Under the pieces are notes generated by a model. The model worked only from the letters and a program-made list of their open reading frames with translations. It was not told where the DNA came from and did not search any database. From NCBI RefSeq assembly GCF_000521785.1, contig NZ_JALZ01000003.1, positions 185,480 through 249,479 on the forward strand: a stretch of DNA of 64,000 nt. Direction: 5' to 3'. This stretch comes from Roseivivax halodurans JCM 10272 (GTDB taxonomy: Bacteria > Pseudomonadota > Alphaproteobacteria > Rhodobacterales > Rhodobacteraceae). Position numbers and translations under genes: made by a program. Shown in pieces: positions 19,372 through 29,836 of the stretch. Position 1 is the first letter of the stretch, and every line of letters begins with the position of its first letter.

Positions 19372-20085
19372 ATGCGGCCGTCGGGACGTGAGTTAAACGA
19401 AATGCGCAGCGTTTCAATCGAAACGGACGTGACCAAGCACGCCGAAGGCTCCTGCCTGATCCGGGTCGGAGACACGCATGTGCTCTGCACGGCGACGATC
19501 GAAGACCGCGTACCGCCCTTCATCAAGGGATCGGGCCTTGGCTGGGTCACGGCGGAATACGGCATGCTGCCGCGGTCGACCACGAGCCGCATGCGCCGTG
19601 AGGCGACCGCGGGCAAGCAGGGCGGCCGCACGGTCGAGATCCAGCGTCTGATCGGACGGTCCCTGCGCGCCGGCGTCGACCGCGTGGCGCTCGGCGAGCG
19701 GCAGATCACCGTCGATTGCGATGTCATCCAGGCCGACGGCGGAACCCGCTGCGCCTCGATCACCGGCGGCTGGGTCGCGCTGCGGCTCGCCGTGAAGAAG
19801 CTCATGAAGGCCGGAGACGTGACAACGGATCCGCTGGTCTCACCGGTCGCTGCGGTGAGCTGCGGGATGTATGCGGGCCAGCCGATCCTCGACCTCGACT
19901 ATCCCGAGGACAGCGAGGCGGGTGTCGACGGCAACTTCATCCTGCGCGGCGACGGCCGGCTCATCGAGGTGCAGATGTCGGCCGAGGGCGCGACCTTCTC
20001 GCGCGCCGAGATGGACACTCTTGTTGGCCTTGCCGAGAAGGGCGTGGGCGAGCTCGTGGCACTGCAGGAACAGGTGACCGCATGA
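19372..20085 (+). CDS. rph: Ribonuclease PH
   Basis: This 237-residue phosphorolytic 3'-5' exoribonuclease trims tRNA 3' ends. It shows the family start [17 protein letters not shown], the [20 protein letters not shown] core and the phosphate-binding SITGGWVAL segment. The start codon is preceded by GGAGAGAAGC. The gene is divergent from hrcA and its stop overlaps rdgB by ATGA, so rph, rdgB and hemW form one operon. Confidence 0.95.
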   Translation: MRPSGRELNEMRSVSIETDVTKHAEGSCLIRVGDTHVLCTATIEDRVPPFIKGSGLGWVTAEYGMLPRSTTSRMRREATAGKQGGRTVEIQRLIGRSLRAGVDRVALGERQITVDCDVIQADGGTRCASITGGWVALRLAVKKLMKAGDVTTDPLVSPVAAVSCGMYAGQPILDLDYPEDSEAGVDGNFILRGDGRLIEVQMSAEGATFSRAEMDTLVGLAEKGVGELVALQEQVTA

Positions 20086-20693
20086 GCGCCGGGCTCGGCA
20101 GCGACACCCTTCTGGTCGCCACCCACAACGCGGGCAAGCTCGAGGAGATCGCGGCGCTGCTCGAGCCCTACGGCATCTCCGTCGTCGGCGCTGCCGACAA
20201 AGGCCTGCCTGAGCCCGAGGAAACCGGCACCACCTTCGTCGAGAACGCCCGGATCAAGGCCCATGCGGCCGCAAAGGCGACCGGCCTTCCCGCCCTCGCC
20301 GACGATTCCGGGATCGAGATCGATGCGCTGGACGGCGCTCCGGGCGTCTACACCGCCGACTGGGCGGAAACCGGGAGCGGCCGCGACTTCGTGATGGCGA
20401 TGACGCGGGCCCATGACGCGCTCGTGGCCAAGGACGCGCCGCAGCCCTGGACAGCACGGTTCCGCTGCACGCTGGTTTTGGCGTGGCCGGATGGAACCGA
20501 TCAGGTCTTTCCCGGTAAGATCGAGGGGCACCTGACCTGGCCGATGCGCGGGGAGCAAGGCCATGGCTACGATCCGATCTTCGTACCCGAAGGTTTCGAC
20601 ATTACGTTCGGCGAGATGGATCGCTGGCAGAAGAATGAGATGAGCCACCGGGCGGATGCTTTCGCCAAGCTCAAGGCGGGGCTCTTTGGCTGA
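20082..20693 (+). CDS. rdgB: Non-canonical purine NTP pyrophosphatase (RdgB/HAM1)
   Basis: This 203-residue enzyme removes dITP, XTP and similar damaged nucleotides from the pool. It has the N-terminal [10 protein letters not shown] substrate loop, the metal-binding [19 protein letters not shown] motif, and the C-terminal [10 protein letters not shown] and SHRADAF motifs. It overlaps rph by four bases, and its last codons overlap the proposed hemW TTG start by eight. Confidence 0.95.
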   Translation: MSAGLGSDTLLVATHNAGKLEEIAALLEPYGISVVGAADKGLPEPEETGTTFVENARIKAHAAAKATGLPALADDSGIEIDALDGAPGVYTADWAETGSGRDFVMAMTRAHDALVAKDAPQPWTARFRCTLVLAWPDGTDQVFPGKIEGHLTWPMRGEQGHGYDPIFVPEGFDITFGEMDRWQKNEMSHRADAFAKLKAGLFG

Positions 20694-21843
20694 GGACTGG
20701 GAGAACGGCGGGTTCGGGCTCTACCTGCATTGGCCGTTCTGCGAGGCCAAGTGCCCGTATTGCGACTTCAACAGCCATGTCGTGCGTGAGATCGACGAGG
20801 CGAGATGGGCGCGCGCCTTCGCCTCCGAGATCGACCGCGTCGGTGCACTGACCCCGGGCCGCCGGCTCGACACGGTGTTCTTCGGCGGCGGCACGCCCTC
20901 GCTCATGTCGCCCGATCTCGTCAACGGCATCCTCGACCGGGTACGCTCGACCTGGCACCTCGCGGAGGACGCGGAGATCACGCTCGAGGCGAATCCGCGG
21001 TCCGTCGAGGCAGGCCGTTTCGAGGCCTTCGCTGAGGCCGGCGTGAACCGCGTTTCGATGGGGCTTCAGGCGCTCAACGACCGCGATCTGCACCGGCTCG
21101 GACGGCTGCACTCGGTGGCCGAGGCGCGCAAGGCCTATGATGTCGCAAGGAAGACCTTTCCCCGTGTCAGTTTCGACCTGATCTACGCGCGACAGGACCA
21201 GACGCTGGCCGAGTGGGAATCGGAACTCACCGAAGCGCTGTCGATGGCGGTGGATCACCTGTCCCTCTACCAGCTCACCATCGAGCAGGGCACGGCATTC
21301 TGGGACCGCGCTCGCCGGGGCGCCCTGCCCGGCCTTCCGGACGAAGATTACTCGGCCGAACTCTACGAGCTCACACAATCGCTGTGCGAGGCCGCAGGGC
21401 GCCCTGCCTACGAAGTGTCCAACCACGCCGTCCCGGGCGGAGAATCGCGTCACAACCTCGTATACTGGCGCTACGGCGATTATGCGGGCATCGGCCCCGG
21501 AGCCCACGGGCGACTGACCGTCGACGGGACACGCCGCGCGCTGGCGGGATGGCGCAATCCCGGCGCATGGCTCGAGAACGCGAAGGCCGGCACGGCCGAC
21601 CGGGTCGACGAGCCTCTGGAGGCGACCGACCAGCTTAGCGAATACCTCATGATGGGGATGCGCGTCCTGGATGGCATAGATGTGGTACGCGCACGCGCCA
21701 TTTCGCCCGATGCGGTTCCTGACGAGCGGATCGCCTCGCTCGAAGATCTGGGGATGGTCACGCGGGACGGACCGCGTCTCAAGGCGACCCCCCGGGGACG
21801 GCTGCTGCTCAACGCCGTGGTGACCGAGCTGCTGCCGGGCTGA
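20686..21843 (+). CDS. hemW: Radical SAM protein HemW (heme chaperone, HemN-like)
   Basis: This 385-residue radical SAM protein has the cluster motif CEAKCPYCDF near residue 20, the GGGTPS glycine motif and a C-terminal HemN-type domain. Proteins with this short N-terminus are HemW heme chaperones rather than oxygen-independent coproporphyrinogen oxidases. The TTG at 20686 is preferred because family homology begins at [15 protein letters not shown]. An upstream ATG at 20656 would overlap rdgB by 38 bases. The stop is three bases from the convergent parB stop. Confidence 0.92.
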   Translation: MAEDWENGGFGLYLHWPFCEAKCPYCDFNSHVVREIDEARWARAFASEIDRVGALTPGRRLDTVFFGGGTPSLMSPDLVNGILDRVRSTWHLAEDAEITLEANPRSVEAGRFEAFAEAGVNRVSMGLQALNDRDLHRLGRLHSVAEARKAYDVARKTFPRVSFDLIYARQDQTLAEWESELTEALSMAVDHLSLYQLTIEQGTAFWDRARRGALPGLPDEDYSAELYELTQSLCEAAGRPAYEVSNHAVPGGESRHNLVYWRYGDYAGIGPGAHGRLTVDGTRRALAGWRNPGAWLENAKAGTADRVDEPLEATDQLSEYLMMGMRVLDGIDVVRARAISPDAVPDERIASLEDLGMVTRDGPRLKATPRGRLLLNAVVTELLPG

Positions 21844-21846
21844 CGC

Positions 21847-22758
21847 TCAGGCGTCGCCCCCGAGCTTGCTGCAGAGCGTGTCGAGCTGATCGAGCGAATG
21901 GTAGCGGATCGTGACCTGTCCGCCCTCCTCGCCGCCACCGACGTGATCGATCACGACCTTCATGCCGAGCGCGGCGGAAAGGTCTCCCTCGAGCGCGCGC
22001 GTATCGGCATCCTTCTCCGACCTGCCCGCGGAACTGGACCGGCGCGGCCGAGCCCCTGTATCCTCGCCCCCGATCTTGGCAAGCTTTTCCGTCTCGCGGA
22101 CGGAGAGCTTCCGGGTCACGACCTGACGGGCCAGCGCCGAAGGATCCTGCGCCGTCACGAGCGCCCGGGCATGCCCGGCGGACAGATCGCCCGAACCAAC
22201 CAGGGACTGGACGTCTTCGGGAAGATTGAGGAGCCGCAGGAGGTTGGCGATATGGCTGCGGCTCTTGCCCAGGGCCTCGGCGAGCTTTTCCTGCGTATGG
22301 CCAAATTTGAACATCAGCTGCTTGTAGCCCGCGGCCTCCTCGATCGCGTTGAGGTCCGCCCGCTGGATGTTCTCGATGATCGCCACCTCGAGCACCTCGA
22401 GATCGCTGAACTCGCGCACGAGCACCGGCATCTCGTGAAGCTCAGCCATCTGAGAGGCGCGCCAGCGGCGCTCGCCCGCGACGATCTCGTATGTCCCGGG
22501 CTCCGATGCCCGCTCCCGGACGATGATGGGCTGGATCACACCCTTGGCTCTGATCGATTCCGCAAGTTCCGAGAGCTGCTCCGGGGTGAAGCTTCGGCGG
22601 GGCTGATCCGGGTTGGGAAAGATCTTCTCGATCGGAACCAGCCGATCGGCGCGCCGCGCCGCCTGCGCTTCGGTCTCCGCCTGCGCTGCGGGTTCGACAT
22701 CTGCCATGAGGGCCGACAGGCCACGCCCCAGACCGCGGCGGTTCTGCTTTTCTGCCAT
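21847..22758 (-). CDS. parB: Chromosome partitioning protein ParB
   Basis: This 303-residue CTP-dependent DNA clamp loads at parS and spreads to segregate the origin. The order is an N-terminal RGLGRGLSALM motif that contacts ParA, the CTP-binding ParB/Srx domain with GERRWRASQMAE, a helix-turn-helix (EALGKSRSHIANLLRLLNLP) and a C-terminal dimerisation domain. It lies 16 bases after parA on the same strand. Three matching parS sites occur within about 9 kb (24147, 26052 and 31056). Confidence 0.96.
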   Translation of the reverse strand: MAEKQNRRGLGRGLSALMADVEPAAQAETEAQAARRADRLVPIEKIFPNPDQPRRSFTPEQLSELAESIRAKGVIQPIIVRERASEPGTYEIVAGERRWRASQMAELHEMPVLVREFSDLEVLEVAIIENIQRADLNAIEEAAGYKQLMFKFGHTQEKLAEALGKSRSHIANLLRLLNLPEDVQSLVGSGDLSAGHARALVTAQDPSALARQVVTRKLSVRETEKLAKIGGEDTGARPRRSSSAGRSEKDADTRALEGDLSAALGMKVVIDHVGGGEEGGQVTIRYHSLDQLDTLCSKLGGDA

Positions 22759-22774
22759 CTGCTCGTCTTTCGTC

Positions 22775-23584
22775 TCAGGCCGCGAGGCGGGTGTTTTTCT
22801 TGAGGAGTTCCGTGGCGAGCGCCCTGTATGCGGCGGCGCCTTTGGAGTTGGTATCGTAGGCCAGCACTGGCATGGCGTAGGACGGCGCCTCGGACACGCG
22901 CACATTTCTCGGGATCACCGTCTCGAAGACGAGATCTCCGAGATTCGACCGGGCATCCGCTTCGACCTGCTGAGAGAGGTTGTTGCGCGCATCGTACATG
23001 GTGAGCACGACCCCCTCGATCCTGAGATCCGGATGCGCCGACTGACGAACCTCCCGTACGGTCAGCATCAGCTGCGACAGGCCTTCGAGCGCGAAGAACT
23101 CCGATTGCAGCGGCACCAGAACCGAATGCGCGGCGACCATCGCGTTGACGGTCAGAAGATTGAGGGAAGGCGGACAATCGATCAGGATGTAGTCGAAGCC
23201 GTATCCCGCCATGTCCGGCTGTCTAAGCGCTTGATTTAAAAGAAAGCTTCGGCGCTCAGCCGAATAGAGCTCGATATCCGCCGAAGAGAGATCCACCGTG
23301 GCCGGAACGAGGGAGACATTCCCGACGTCGGTTTTCTGGATCACCTCTTCGAGGCGAATATCCTCGAGAAGCAATTCGTAGGTCGTGAACTGCCGATCAT
23401 CCGGCTCGATCCCGAGGCCGGTGGAGGCGTTGCCCTGCGGGTCGAGGTCCACGATCAGGATGTTCAGACCCTGTTCGGCCAGAGCCGCCCCGAGATTGAT
23501 CGTCGTCGTCGTTTTGCCGACGCCCCCCTTCTGGTTGGCGACCGCGATGATCTTGGGACCGACGGAGCTGGTCGGATCAGACAT
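22775..23584 (-). CDS. parA: Chromosome partitioning ATPase ParA
   Basis: This 269-residue Walker-type ATPase moves the ParB-parS complex along the nucleoid. The deviant Walker A motif KGGVGKTT is at residues 19-26, with DLDPQGNASTGLG and the DCPPSLNLLTVNA motif following. The start at 23584 (MSDPTSSVG) has GGAG nine bases upstream. It overlaps the end of rsmG by eight bases, so translation is coupled. It is part of the rho-mnmE-mnmG-rsmG-parA-parB series. Confidence 0.95.
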   Translation of the reverse strand: MSDPTSSVGPKIIAVANQKGGVGKTTTTINLGAALAEQGLNILIVDLDPQGNASTGLGIEPDDRQFTTYELLLEDIRLEEVIQKTDVGNVSLVPATVDLSSADIELYSAERRSFLLNQALRQPDMAGYGFDYILIDCPPSLNLLTVNAMVAAHSVLVPLQSEFFALEGLSQLMLTVREVRQSAHPDLRIEGVVLTMYDARNNLSQQVEADARSNLGDLVFETVIPRNVRVSEAPSYAMPVLAYDTNSKGAAAYRALATELLKKNTRLAA

Positions 23585-24194
23585 GGACGACATCTCCAAT
23601 CTGCAGAATGACGGAATGGGGGTGTGTCACACTTGTATGCGCTTCCATCGAAAAAGACCACTGAGCTCGCGCGTCAGCCACCTCTTTTTCCCAGTTTTCG
23701 CCCTTCGGAAACAGAGCCGTGCCGCCTTTCTCCATATGGTGGTCGGCGTAACCGAGGAGCCCGGTCAAGTCGGTCAGAGCCCGGGCAGACAGGATATCGG
23801 CCTTCTGGGGCGGTAGAGCCTCGATGCGCTTTGCCTCCACCTTAGCCGAGAGGCCAAGCTCCCGGATGGCGGTACGCAGGAAGGTCGCTTTCCTCGTGTC
23901 GGCTTCAATCAGAGTGAAACGTGTTTCCGGCGAGGTCTCGGCGGCAATTATCGCGCAGACGAGCCCCGGAAACCCCGCCCCTGACCCGAGATCGACCCAA
24001 TGATTTCTGGCAGGCGCCAAAGAATGGACCTGTGCAGAATCGGCGATATGCCGCTCTTCAAGTATATCCAGGCTTTTACGGGACACGAGGTTTATGTGAG
24101 GGTTCCATCTGCGCACCAGAGCGGCCAGAAGCTCCAGTCGCTCTTCTGTTTCACGTGAAACAGCACGCCCCTGCGACACAGACACCCGACTCAT
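23577..24194 (-). CDS. rsmG: 16S rRNA (guanine527-N7)-methyltransferase RsmG
   Basis: This 205-residue SAM-dependent methyltransferase (formerly GidB) methylates G527 of 16S rRNA. It shows the [13 protein letters not shown]-terminal motif and the SAM-binding [11 protein letters not shown]. It starts four bases inside the mnmG stop. A perfect parS site lies within its first codons (24147-24162), so the N-terminal residues AVSRET are encoded by it. Confidence 0.95.
   Translation of the reverse strand: MSRVSVSQGRAVSRETEERLELLAALVRRWNPHINLVSRKSLDILEERHIADSAQVHSLAPARNHWVDLGSGAGFPGLVCAIIAAETSPETRFTLIEADTRKATFLRTAIRELGLSAKVEAKRIEALPPQKADILSARALTDLTGLLGYADHHMEKGGTALFPKGENWEKEVADARAQWSFSMEAHTSVTHPHSVILQIGDVVHV
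24147..24162. other. parS centromere site
   Basis: The 16 bases TGTTTCACGTGAAACA are a perfect palindrome and match the universal ParB-binding parS consensus exactly. The site is inside the 5' coding part of rsmG, about 0.6 kb upstream of parA. Confidence 0.92.
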
Positions 24195-26068
24195 GCGCTG
24201 CGGCGACGCTCGTCGTGTCGCAACCGCGAAAGAATCAGCGTCAGCGCAGCCGGCGTCATACCGTCGATGCGCCCGGCCTGCGCAAGGTTCTCCGGCCGCG
24301 CAGCGCCGAGTTTGGTCTTCAACTCGTTGGACAGACCCGGAAGCTCCCCGAAATCGAAATCCCGCGGAATAGCCATGGCTTCCTCTCGCTTCAGGATCGC
24401 GACATCCTGCTGCTGACGCGCGATGTAGTTTGCGTAGATCGCGTCATTCTTGATCTGCACCCGGATCGGCTCCGGAACGCCTGCCAGCCGATCATCCAAA
24501 GGCTCCAACCGGTCGAATTGGACGTTGGGGAATGAGAGAACCTGCATGCCCGAGCGCTTCGAGCCGTCCTGCGCCACTTCTATGTCCAGCGCCCTGAGCT
24601 CCTTCGGCGTCAGGCTCATATCGGAAAGGATCCCGCGCGCCGCCTCGATCTGATCCATCTTGCGTTCGAACGCGGCCTTTCTGGCCTCCGACACGCACCC
24701 GACCTCGATCCCGAGCGGCGTGAGTCTCTGATCGGCATTATCCGCACGGAGAGACAGACGGAATTCCGCCCGGGACGTGAACATTCGGTACGGCTCGGTC
24801 ACCCCATGCGTGACGAGATCGTCGATCATGACACCGATATAGCTGTCCGCGCGACTGAACGTGATCGCGTCGTGACCTTTCGCCAGCGCGGCGGCATTCA
24901 ACCCGGCGACCACCCCCTGCGCGGCCGCCTCTTCGTAGCCCGTCGTGCCATTGATCTGGCCGGCGAGGAAAAGGCCATCGCACTCCTTTACGCCGAGGCG
25001 AAGATCGAGGGCCCTGGGATCCACGTAATCGTATTCGATGGCGTAGCCCGGCTGTTCGATCACCGCATTTTCCAGCCCCGCGATCGTGCGAACATAGGCC
25101 TCTTGGACGTCCGCAGGCAACGAGGTCGAGATCCCGTTCGGGTACACGAGATGCGTATCCAGTCCCTCCGGTTCGAGAAACACCTGATGCGAGTCCTTGT
25201 CCGAGAACCGGACGACCTTGTCCTCGATCGACGGGCAATATCTCGGGCCGACGCCGTCGATATGACCGCCATACATCGCGCTGCGACCCAGGTTTTCAGC
25301 GATAGTCGCGTGTGTGCGCGCGTTCGTATGCGTGATTCCGCAGGGAACCTGCCGCGCGTGTACCCCTGTCGACATGAAGGAAAAGAGGGCCGGATCGTCA
25401 TCGCCCGGCTGAACCTCCAGCTGCGACCAGTCGATGGTTCGTCCGTCCAGCCGCGGCGGCGTCCCGGTTTTCAGCCGTCCGAGCGGCAGGTCGAGGCCGT
25501 CGATCCGCTCCGCAAGGCGCGTCGACGCCTTGTCACCCATACGGCCACCCGATCGAGTCTCGTCTCCAATATGGATGACACCCCGCAGAAACGTGCCCGT
25601 CGTCAGAACGACAGCGCGTGCATCAATGCGGGTTCCGTCCGCAAGTTCGACCCCGGTCACGCGGCGCCCCGTCATCGACAGGTCGACGACTTCGCCCTCG
25701 ACTATCTCCAGCAAAGGCAGCGACTTCATTTCCGCAAGCATCTCGCGACGGTAGATCGCCCTGTCCGCCTGAGCGCGGGGACCTTGCACGGCAGGTCCCT
25801 TGCGACGGTTTAGAAGGCGAAACTGGATCCCCGCCTTGTCCGCGACCCGGCCCATGACACCATCGAGCGCGTCAATCTCCCGCACGAGATGGCCTTTCCC
25901 GAGGCCGCCAATGGCCGGGTTGCAGGACATCACGCCGATCCCCGCCTCGGACATCGTCACCAGCGCGGTCCGCGCGCCGCTCCGAGCGGAGGCATGCGCC
26001 GCATCCGCGCCCGCATGCCCGCCGCCGATTACGATTACGTCGAACGACGTCTGTTTCACGTGAAACAC
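24191..26068 (-). CDS. mnmG: tRNA uridine-5-carboxymethylaminomethyl enzyme MnmG
   Basis: This FAD-dependent subunit of the MnmE-MnmG complex modifies the wobble uridine of tRNA. The N-terminus has the dinucleotide motif [14 protein letters not shown]; later parts contain [18 protein letters not shown] and GYEEAAAQG. With the GTG at 26068 it is 625 residues; a GTG at 26059 giving MKQTSFDV is an equally plausible start. Both GTG codons lie in or at the edge of a parS site. An ATG further upstream would overlap mnmE. It lies between mnmE and rsmG in the operon. Confidence 0.93.
   Translation of the reverse strand: MFHVKQTSFDVIVIGGGHAGADAAHASARSGARTALVTMSEAGIGVMSCNPAIGGLGKGHLVREIDALDGVMGRVADKAGIQFRLLNRRKGPAVQGPRAQADRAIYRREMLAEMKSLPLLEIVEGEVVDLSMTGRRVTGVELADGTRIDARAVVLTTGTFLRGVIHIGDETRSGGRMGDKASTRLAERIDGLDLPLGRLKTGTPPRLDGRTIDWSQLEVQPGDDDPALFSFMSTGVHARQVPCGITHTNARTHATIAENLGRSAMYGGHIDGVGPRYCPSIEDKVVRFSDKDSHQVFLEPEGLDTHLVYPNGISTSLPADVQEAYVRTIAGLENAVIEQPGYAIEYDYVDPRALDLRLGVKECDGLFLAGQINGTTGYEEAAAQGVVAGLNAAALAKGHDAITFSRADSYIGVMIDDLVTHGVTEPYRMFTSRAEFRLSLRADNADQRLTPLGIEVGCVSEARKAAFERKMDQIEAARGILSDMSLTPKELRALDIEVAQDGSKRSGMQVLSFPNVQFDRLEPLDDRLAGVPEPIRVQIKNDAIYANYIARQQQDVAILKREEAMAIPRDFDFGELPGLSNELKTKLGAARPENLAQAGRIDGMTPAALTLILSRLRHDERRRSA
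26052..26067. other. parS centromere site
   Basis: A second perfect TGTTTCACGTGAAACA palindrome sits exactly at the 5' end of mnmG, six bases from the end of mnmE. It supplies one of the candidate GTG start codons of mnmG. Confidence 0.92.
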
Positions 26069-26072
26069 CCCG

Positions 26073-27359
26073 TCACTTTCCCAGGCAGAAACTTGAGAAT
26101 ATTTCGTCAAGGACCGCTTCCACATCAACCCTTCCGATCAGGGAATCAAGTCGACGAATCGCTGTCCGCAGTTCTTCTGAAGCGACATCATACAGATCCG
26201 GACCCTGCTCCACCACGCCCCGCGCGGCCGCAAGCGCCTGTCTGCCTGCCTCCATGGCAAGACGGTGTCGCTCCCGCGTCACAAGCCCCGCTCCCGCAGC
26301 GCGCCCTTCGAGGACCTTCCGGATATCCGAAATCACCCGGTCGAGCCCGTCTCCGGTCACCGCCGAGATCGCCCCTTCTGCGCCGGTCAGATCGCCCTTC
26401 GTGACATAGCGAAGGTCCTCCGGCTGCGGAACGACATCCAGATCGGTCTCACCACCATCACCCAGGAAGATCCGCAGATCGGCTCCCGCTGCGCGCGATC
26501 GGGCGCGCTCGACGCCGATCGCCTCGACCTTGTCCTCGGTGCTCCGAAGCCCCGCGGTATCGAGCAAGGTCACGGCCAAGCCCCCGATTTCCATGCGAAC
26601 CTCGATCACGTCCCGCGTTGTTCCCGCGACGTCCGAGGTGATTGCCGCGTCCCGCCCGGCTAGGGCGTTGAGCAACGTGGACTTGCCGACGTTTGGCGCT
26701 CCGACGATCGCAACCTCGAAGCCCGCCCGAACACGCTCGGCGCTTTGGAAGCCCGCCAGTTCCGACGAGAGCTCTGCGGACACCCTCTCGATCAGATCGA
26801 CGACCTCGCCCGAGACATCGACCGGGACGTCCTCGTCCGCGAAGTCGATCGTCGCCTCAAGCAGCGATGCGGCCCGGATCAGGTCCGTCCGCCATTCTTC
26901 GACACGGGATCCAAGCGCCCCGGAGAAGACTTGAAGGGCCTGGCGTCGTTGCGCCTCGGTTTCGGATTCGATCAGATCGGCGAGTGCCTCGACCTGAGCG
27001 AGGTCGAGACGGCCATTGTCCATCGCACGCCGGGTGAACTCGCCCGGCTCCGCCGGACGAAGGCCGTCGATGTCAGCGAGCGCGCTCAGAACCGACCTAA
27101 CTATGGCTGTCGACCCGTGGAGGTGCAGCTCGACGGCTTCCTCGCCGGTAAAGCTGCGTCCTTTCTCAAAGGTGAGAACCAGCGCCTCGTCGAGAAAGCC
27201 GCCATTATCATCGGTCAGTCGGCGCAGCCCGGCCACGCGCGGTTCCGGAAGGGAGCCCGCGAGAGCGTGGCCTGCAGTCCATGCTGCAGGGCCGGATACC
27301 CGAACCACGGCCACGCCCGCCTTCCCCGGCGCGCTGGCCAGGGCAAAGATCGTGTCCAT
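26073..27359 (-). CDS. mnmE: tRNA modification GTPase MnmE
   Basis: This 428-residue GTPase is the partner of MnmG in wobble-uridine modification. It has an N-terminal formyl-THF-binding domain ([20 protein letters not shown]), a G domain with Walker [10 protein letters not shown] and the DTAGLR switch, and the C-terminal catalytic FCLGK motif. The ATG follows the rho stop by 13 bases. Length is slightly short of the E. coli enzyme but all domains are present. Confidence 0.95.
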   Translation of the reverse strand: MDTIFALASAPGKAGVAVVRVSGPAAWTAGHALAGSLPEPRVAGLRRLTDDNGGFLDEALVLTFEKGRSFTGEEAVELHLHGSTAIVRSVLSALADIDGLRPAEPGEFTRRAMDNGRLDLAQVEALADLIESETEAQRRQALQVFSGALGSRVEEWRTDLIRAASLLEATIDFADEDVPVDVSGEVVDLIERVSAELSSELAGFQSAERVRAGFEVAIVGAPNVGKSTLLNALAGRDAAITSDVAGTTRDVIEVRMEIGGLAVTLLDTAGLRSTEDKVEAIGVERARSRAAGADLRIFLGDGGETDLDVVPQPEDLRYVTKGDLTGAEGAISAVTGDGLDRVISDIRKVLEGRAAGAGLVTRERHRLAMEAGRQALAAARGVVEQGPDLYDVASEELRTAIRRLDSLIGRVDVEAVLDEIFSSFCLGK

Positions 27360-27372
27360 GGCGCCCCCTGGC

Positions 27373-28647
27373 TCAGGTGTTCATAGAATCGAAGAAATCC
27401 GAGTTCGTCTTGGTCTGCTTCAGCTTCGACAACAGGAACTCGATCGCGTCCGTGGTCCCCATCGGGTTGAGGATGCGGCGCAGGACGAAGGTCTTCTGCA
27501 GGTCGATCTTGTCGACGAGAAGTTCTTCCTTCCGGGTCCCGGACTTGAGGATGTCCATCGCCGGGAACACGCGCTTGTCCGCCACCTTGCGGTCGAGAAC
27601 GATCTCGGAGTTGCCGGTCCCCTTGAACTCTTCGAAGATCACCTCGTCCATCCGGCTGCCGGTGTCGATCAGCGCGGTCGAGATGATGGTGAGCGAGCCG
27701 CCCTCCTCGATGTTCCGGGCCGCACCGAAGAAGCGTTTCGGGCGCTGAAGTGCGTTGGCGTCCACACCGCCGGTCAGGACCTTGCCGGACGACGGCACCA
27801 CTGTGTTGAAGGCACGACCAAGTCTTGTGATCGAGTCGAGAAGTATAACAACATCTCGTTTGTGCTCGACGAGACGCTTGGCCTTTTCGATCACCATCTC
27901 GGACACCGCCACGTGGCGCGTGGCCGGTTCGTCGAAGGTCGAGGAGATCACCTCGCCCTTCACCGAGCGCTGCATGTCGGTCACCTCTTCGGGCCGCTCG
28001 TCGATCAGCAGCACGATGAGGTAGCATTCCGGGTGGTTCTTCTCGATCGAGGCGGCGATGTTCTGCAGAAGGACGGTCTTGCCCGTCCGCGGCGGCGCCA
28101 CGATGAGAGAGCGCTGTCCCTTGCCGATCGGCGCGACGAGATCGATGATCCGCGCGGACTTGTCCTTGATCGTCGGATCGTCCTCGATCTCCATCCGCAG
28201 GCGCTCGTCGGGATAGAGCGGCGTGAGGTTGTCGAAGGCGATCTTGTGCTTGGCGCGATCGGGGTTCTCGAAGTTGATCTGGCCGACATCGATCAGCGCG
28301 AAGTAGCGCTCGGTCTCTTCCGGGGCCTTGATCTGACCTTCGATGGAATCGCCGGTCCGCAGCGAGAACTTCCGGATCATGTCGGGCGAGACGTAGATGT
28401 CGTCGGGACCCGGGAGGTAGTTCGCCTCGGGCGAGCGCAGGAACCCGAAACCGTCCTGAAGGACTTCGAGCACGCCGTCGCCGTAGATGTCCCAGCCTTC
28501 ATCCGCGCGTTCGCGCAGGATCTGGAACATCATCTCGCCTTTCCGCATCGTCGAGGCGTTCTCGATCTCCAGCTCCTCCGCCAGCGCGAGCAGCGATTTG
28601 GGGCTCTGCGCCTTGAGGTCCGAAAGGTTGAGCTTTTCGAGGTTCAT
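27373..28647 (-). CDS. rho: Transcription termination factor Rho
   Basis: This 424-residue RNA helicase ends transcripts at rho-dependent sites. The RNA-binding cold-shock-like domain (about residues 50-120, with DGFGFLRS) is followed by the ATPase with Walker [11 protein letters not shown] (184-193), [10 protein letters not shown] and the Q-loop region [11 protein letters not shown]. The start MNLEKLN at 28647 has GGAG seven bases upstream, and longer starts lack this. It is the first gene reading away from the probable oriC on this side. Confidence 0.96.
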   Translation of the reverse strand: MNLEKLNLSDLKAQSPKSLLALAEELEIENASTMRKGEMMFQILRERADEGWDIYGDGVLEVLQDGFGFLRSPEANYLPGPDDIYVSPDMIRKFSLRTGDSIEGQIKAPEETERYFALIDVGQINFENPDRAKHKIAFDNLTPLYPDERLRMEIEDDPTIKDKSARIIDLVAPIGKGQRSLIVAPPRTGKTVLLQNIAASIEKNHPECYLIVLLIDERPEEVTDMQRSVKGEVISSTFDEPATRHVAVSEMVIEKAKRLVEHKRDVVILLDSITRLGRAFNTVVPSSGKVLTGGVDANALQRPKRFFGAARNIEEGGSLTIISTALIDTGSRMDEVIFEEFKGTGNSEIVLDRKVADKRVFPAMDILKSGTRKEELLVDKIDLQKTFVLRRILNPMGTTDAIEFLLSKLKQTKTNSDFFDSMNT

Positions 28648-28799
28648 ATAGGTCTCCCACATCCGCGAAGGCGCGGACATGTCCGGTCGTTGCGGCAGAA
28701 CCCGTCAGGGACTGCGTGAATGTCTGTCGTCTTGGGATGTGTCGCCCCCGGACGGGAGCGTTGTCGAGATTTAGGCGCAGCAGGACCGTGAGTCAATCT

Positions 28800-29236
28800 G
28801 CCCGGCTGTAGGTCTCGTAGGTCTCCGGAAGCTCCTCTTCACCTCCTTAACCATTCTTAAAGAATGATTGATTTGGGTAGTAGAGTTGCGTTTGCCCTGT
28901 GGATTTCGACTCTTTCCACGAAGTTCTACACGGATGCAGAGCCTTGTGGAAAACCTTTGGGATGAACTGGACTGCAATCAGGATGTTTCCTATTTTTTGA
29001 AGCCTAATCAGTATTTTACAGACTCTCCACGGCCTTCTCCTCCGGTGGACAAACGAAAACGACTCGGGTGGGCTGTGGATTCTTCACAGGCCGTCTCTTC
29101 TCCCGTCCCCATCTTGGGGAGAGCTGCGAACGGCGGGAGGAATCGGCCGGTTGTCCACGGCGCTTGAAAAGACCCCCGATTCCTCCCAGAACCGGCCCTA
29201 CGTTCTGCCCTGCGTTATACCGAAAGATATCCACAG
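28800..29236. other. Probable chromosomal replication origin (oriC)
   Basis: The 589-base gap between divergent rho and maf has no gene and is far richer in A/T than its surroundings. Two 8-of-9 DnaA boxes are visible (28945-28953 as TGTGGAAAA; 29227-29235 as ATATCCACA), with weaker 7-of-9 matches at 28898, 29074 and 29151. T/A-rich tracts suited to unwinding lie at 28846-28870 and 28989-29019. Six GANTC methylation sites occur at 28790, 28908, 29021, 29061, 29078 and 29178. A TTAACCAT CtrA-like half-site with a second TTAA is at 28847-28860. Gene order and nearby parABS fit the alphaproteobacterial origin. Bases 28648-28799 show nothing further. Confidence 0.8.
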
Positions 29237-29836
29237 ATGACTGAGGTTCTCACCCTCGCCTCGGGCTCGAAAATCCGTTCCGAACTGCTGTCGAAGGCCC
29301 GAATCGACCATCGGATCGAGCCCGCGCGCGTCGATGAGGAGGCGGTGAGGGAATCACTCGACGCCGAAGGGGCCTCTCCACGGGATCTTGCGGACGCGTT
29401 GGCCGAGATGAAGGCACGCAAGGTGGCCGGACGGGGAATGCCGGGGCTCGTGCTCGGCTGCGATCAGGTCCTGGCCTTCGGCGAGGAGGTTTTCTCCAAG
29501 CCCGAGGCCCGCGAGGAGGCAGCGGAGCAGATCCGCCGCCTGCGCGGCGAGCGGCACCAGCTTCTCTCCGCCGCGGTGCTCTACGAGGACGGCGCGCCGG
29601 TCTGGCGCCACGTCGGCACCGCGCGTCTTTACATGCGCGATGTCTCTGACGACTTCCTGGAAGGCTATCTCGACCGCAACTGGCCCGATATCGGCGAGAG
29701 CGTCGGGGGCTACAAGCTCGAGGCGGAGGGCGTCCGTCTCTTCACCCGGATCGAGGGGGATCACTTCACGATCCTCGGGCTGCCGCTCCTTCAATTGATC
29801 GATTACCTTGTCCTGAAAGGTGTCCTGCCCTCATGA
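29237..29836 (+). CDS. maf: Maf-family nucleoside triphosphate pyrophosphatase
   Basis: This 199-residue house-cleaning enzyme hydrolyses modified nucleoside triphosphates. The N-terminal LASGSKIRSELL loop and the catalytic GCDQVLAFGEEVFSKPEA region identify the family. The Asp-Gln (DQ) in place of Asp-Thr resembles the YceF (m7GTP-preferring) branch. The start codon abuts the last DnaA box of the presumed origin. Its stop overlaps aroE (ATGA), beginning a maf-aroE-coaE series. Confidence 0.9.
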   Translation: MTEVLTLASGSKIRSELLSKARIDHRIEPARVDEEAVRESLDAEGASPRDLADALAEMKARKVAGRGMPGLVLGCDQVLAFGEEVFSKPEAREEAAEQIRRLRGERHQLLSAAVLYEDGAPVWRHVGTARLYMRDVSDDFLEGYLDRNWPDIGESVGGYKLEAEGVRLFTRIEGDHFTILGLPLLQLIDYLVLKGVLPS

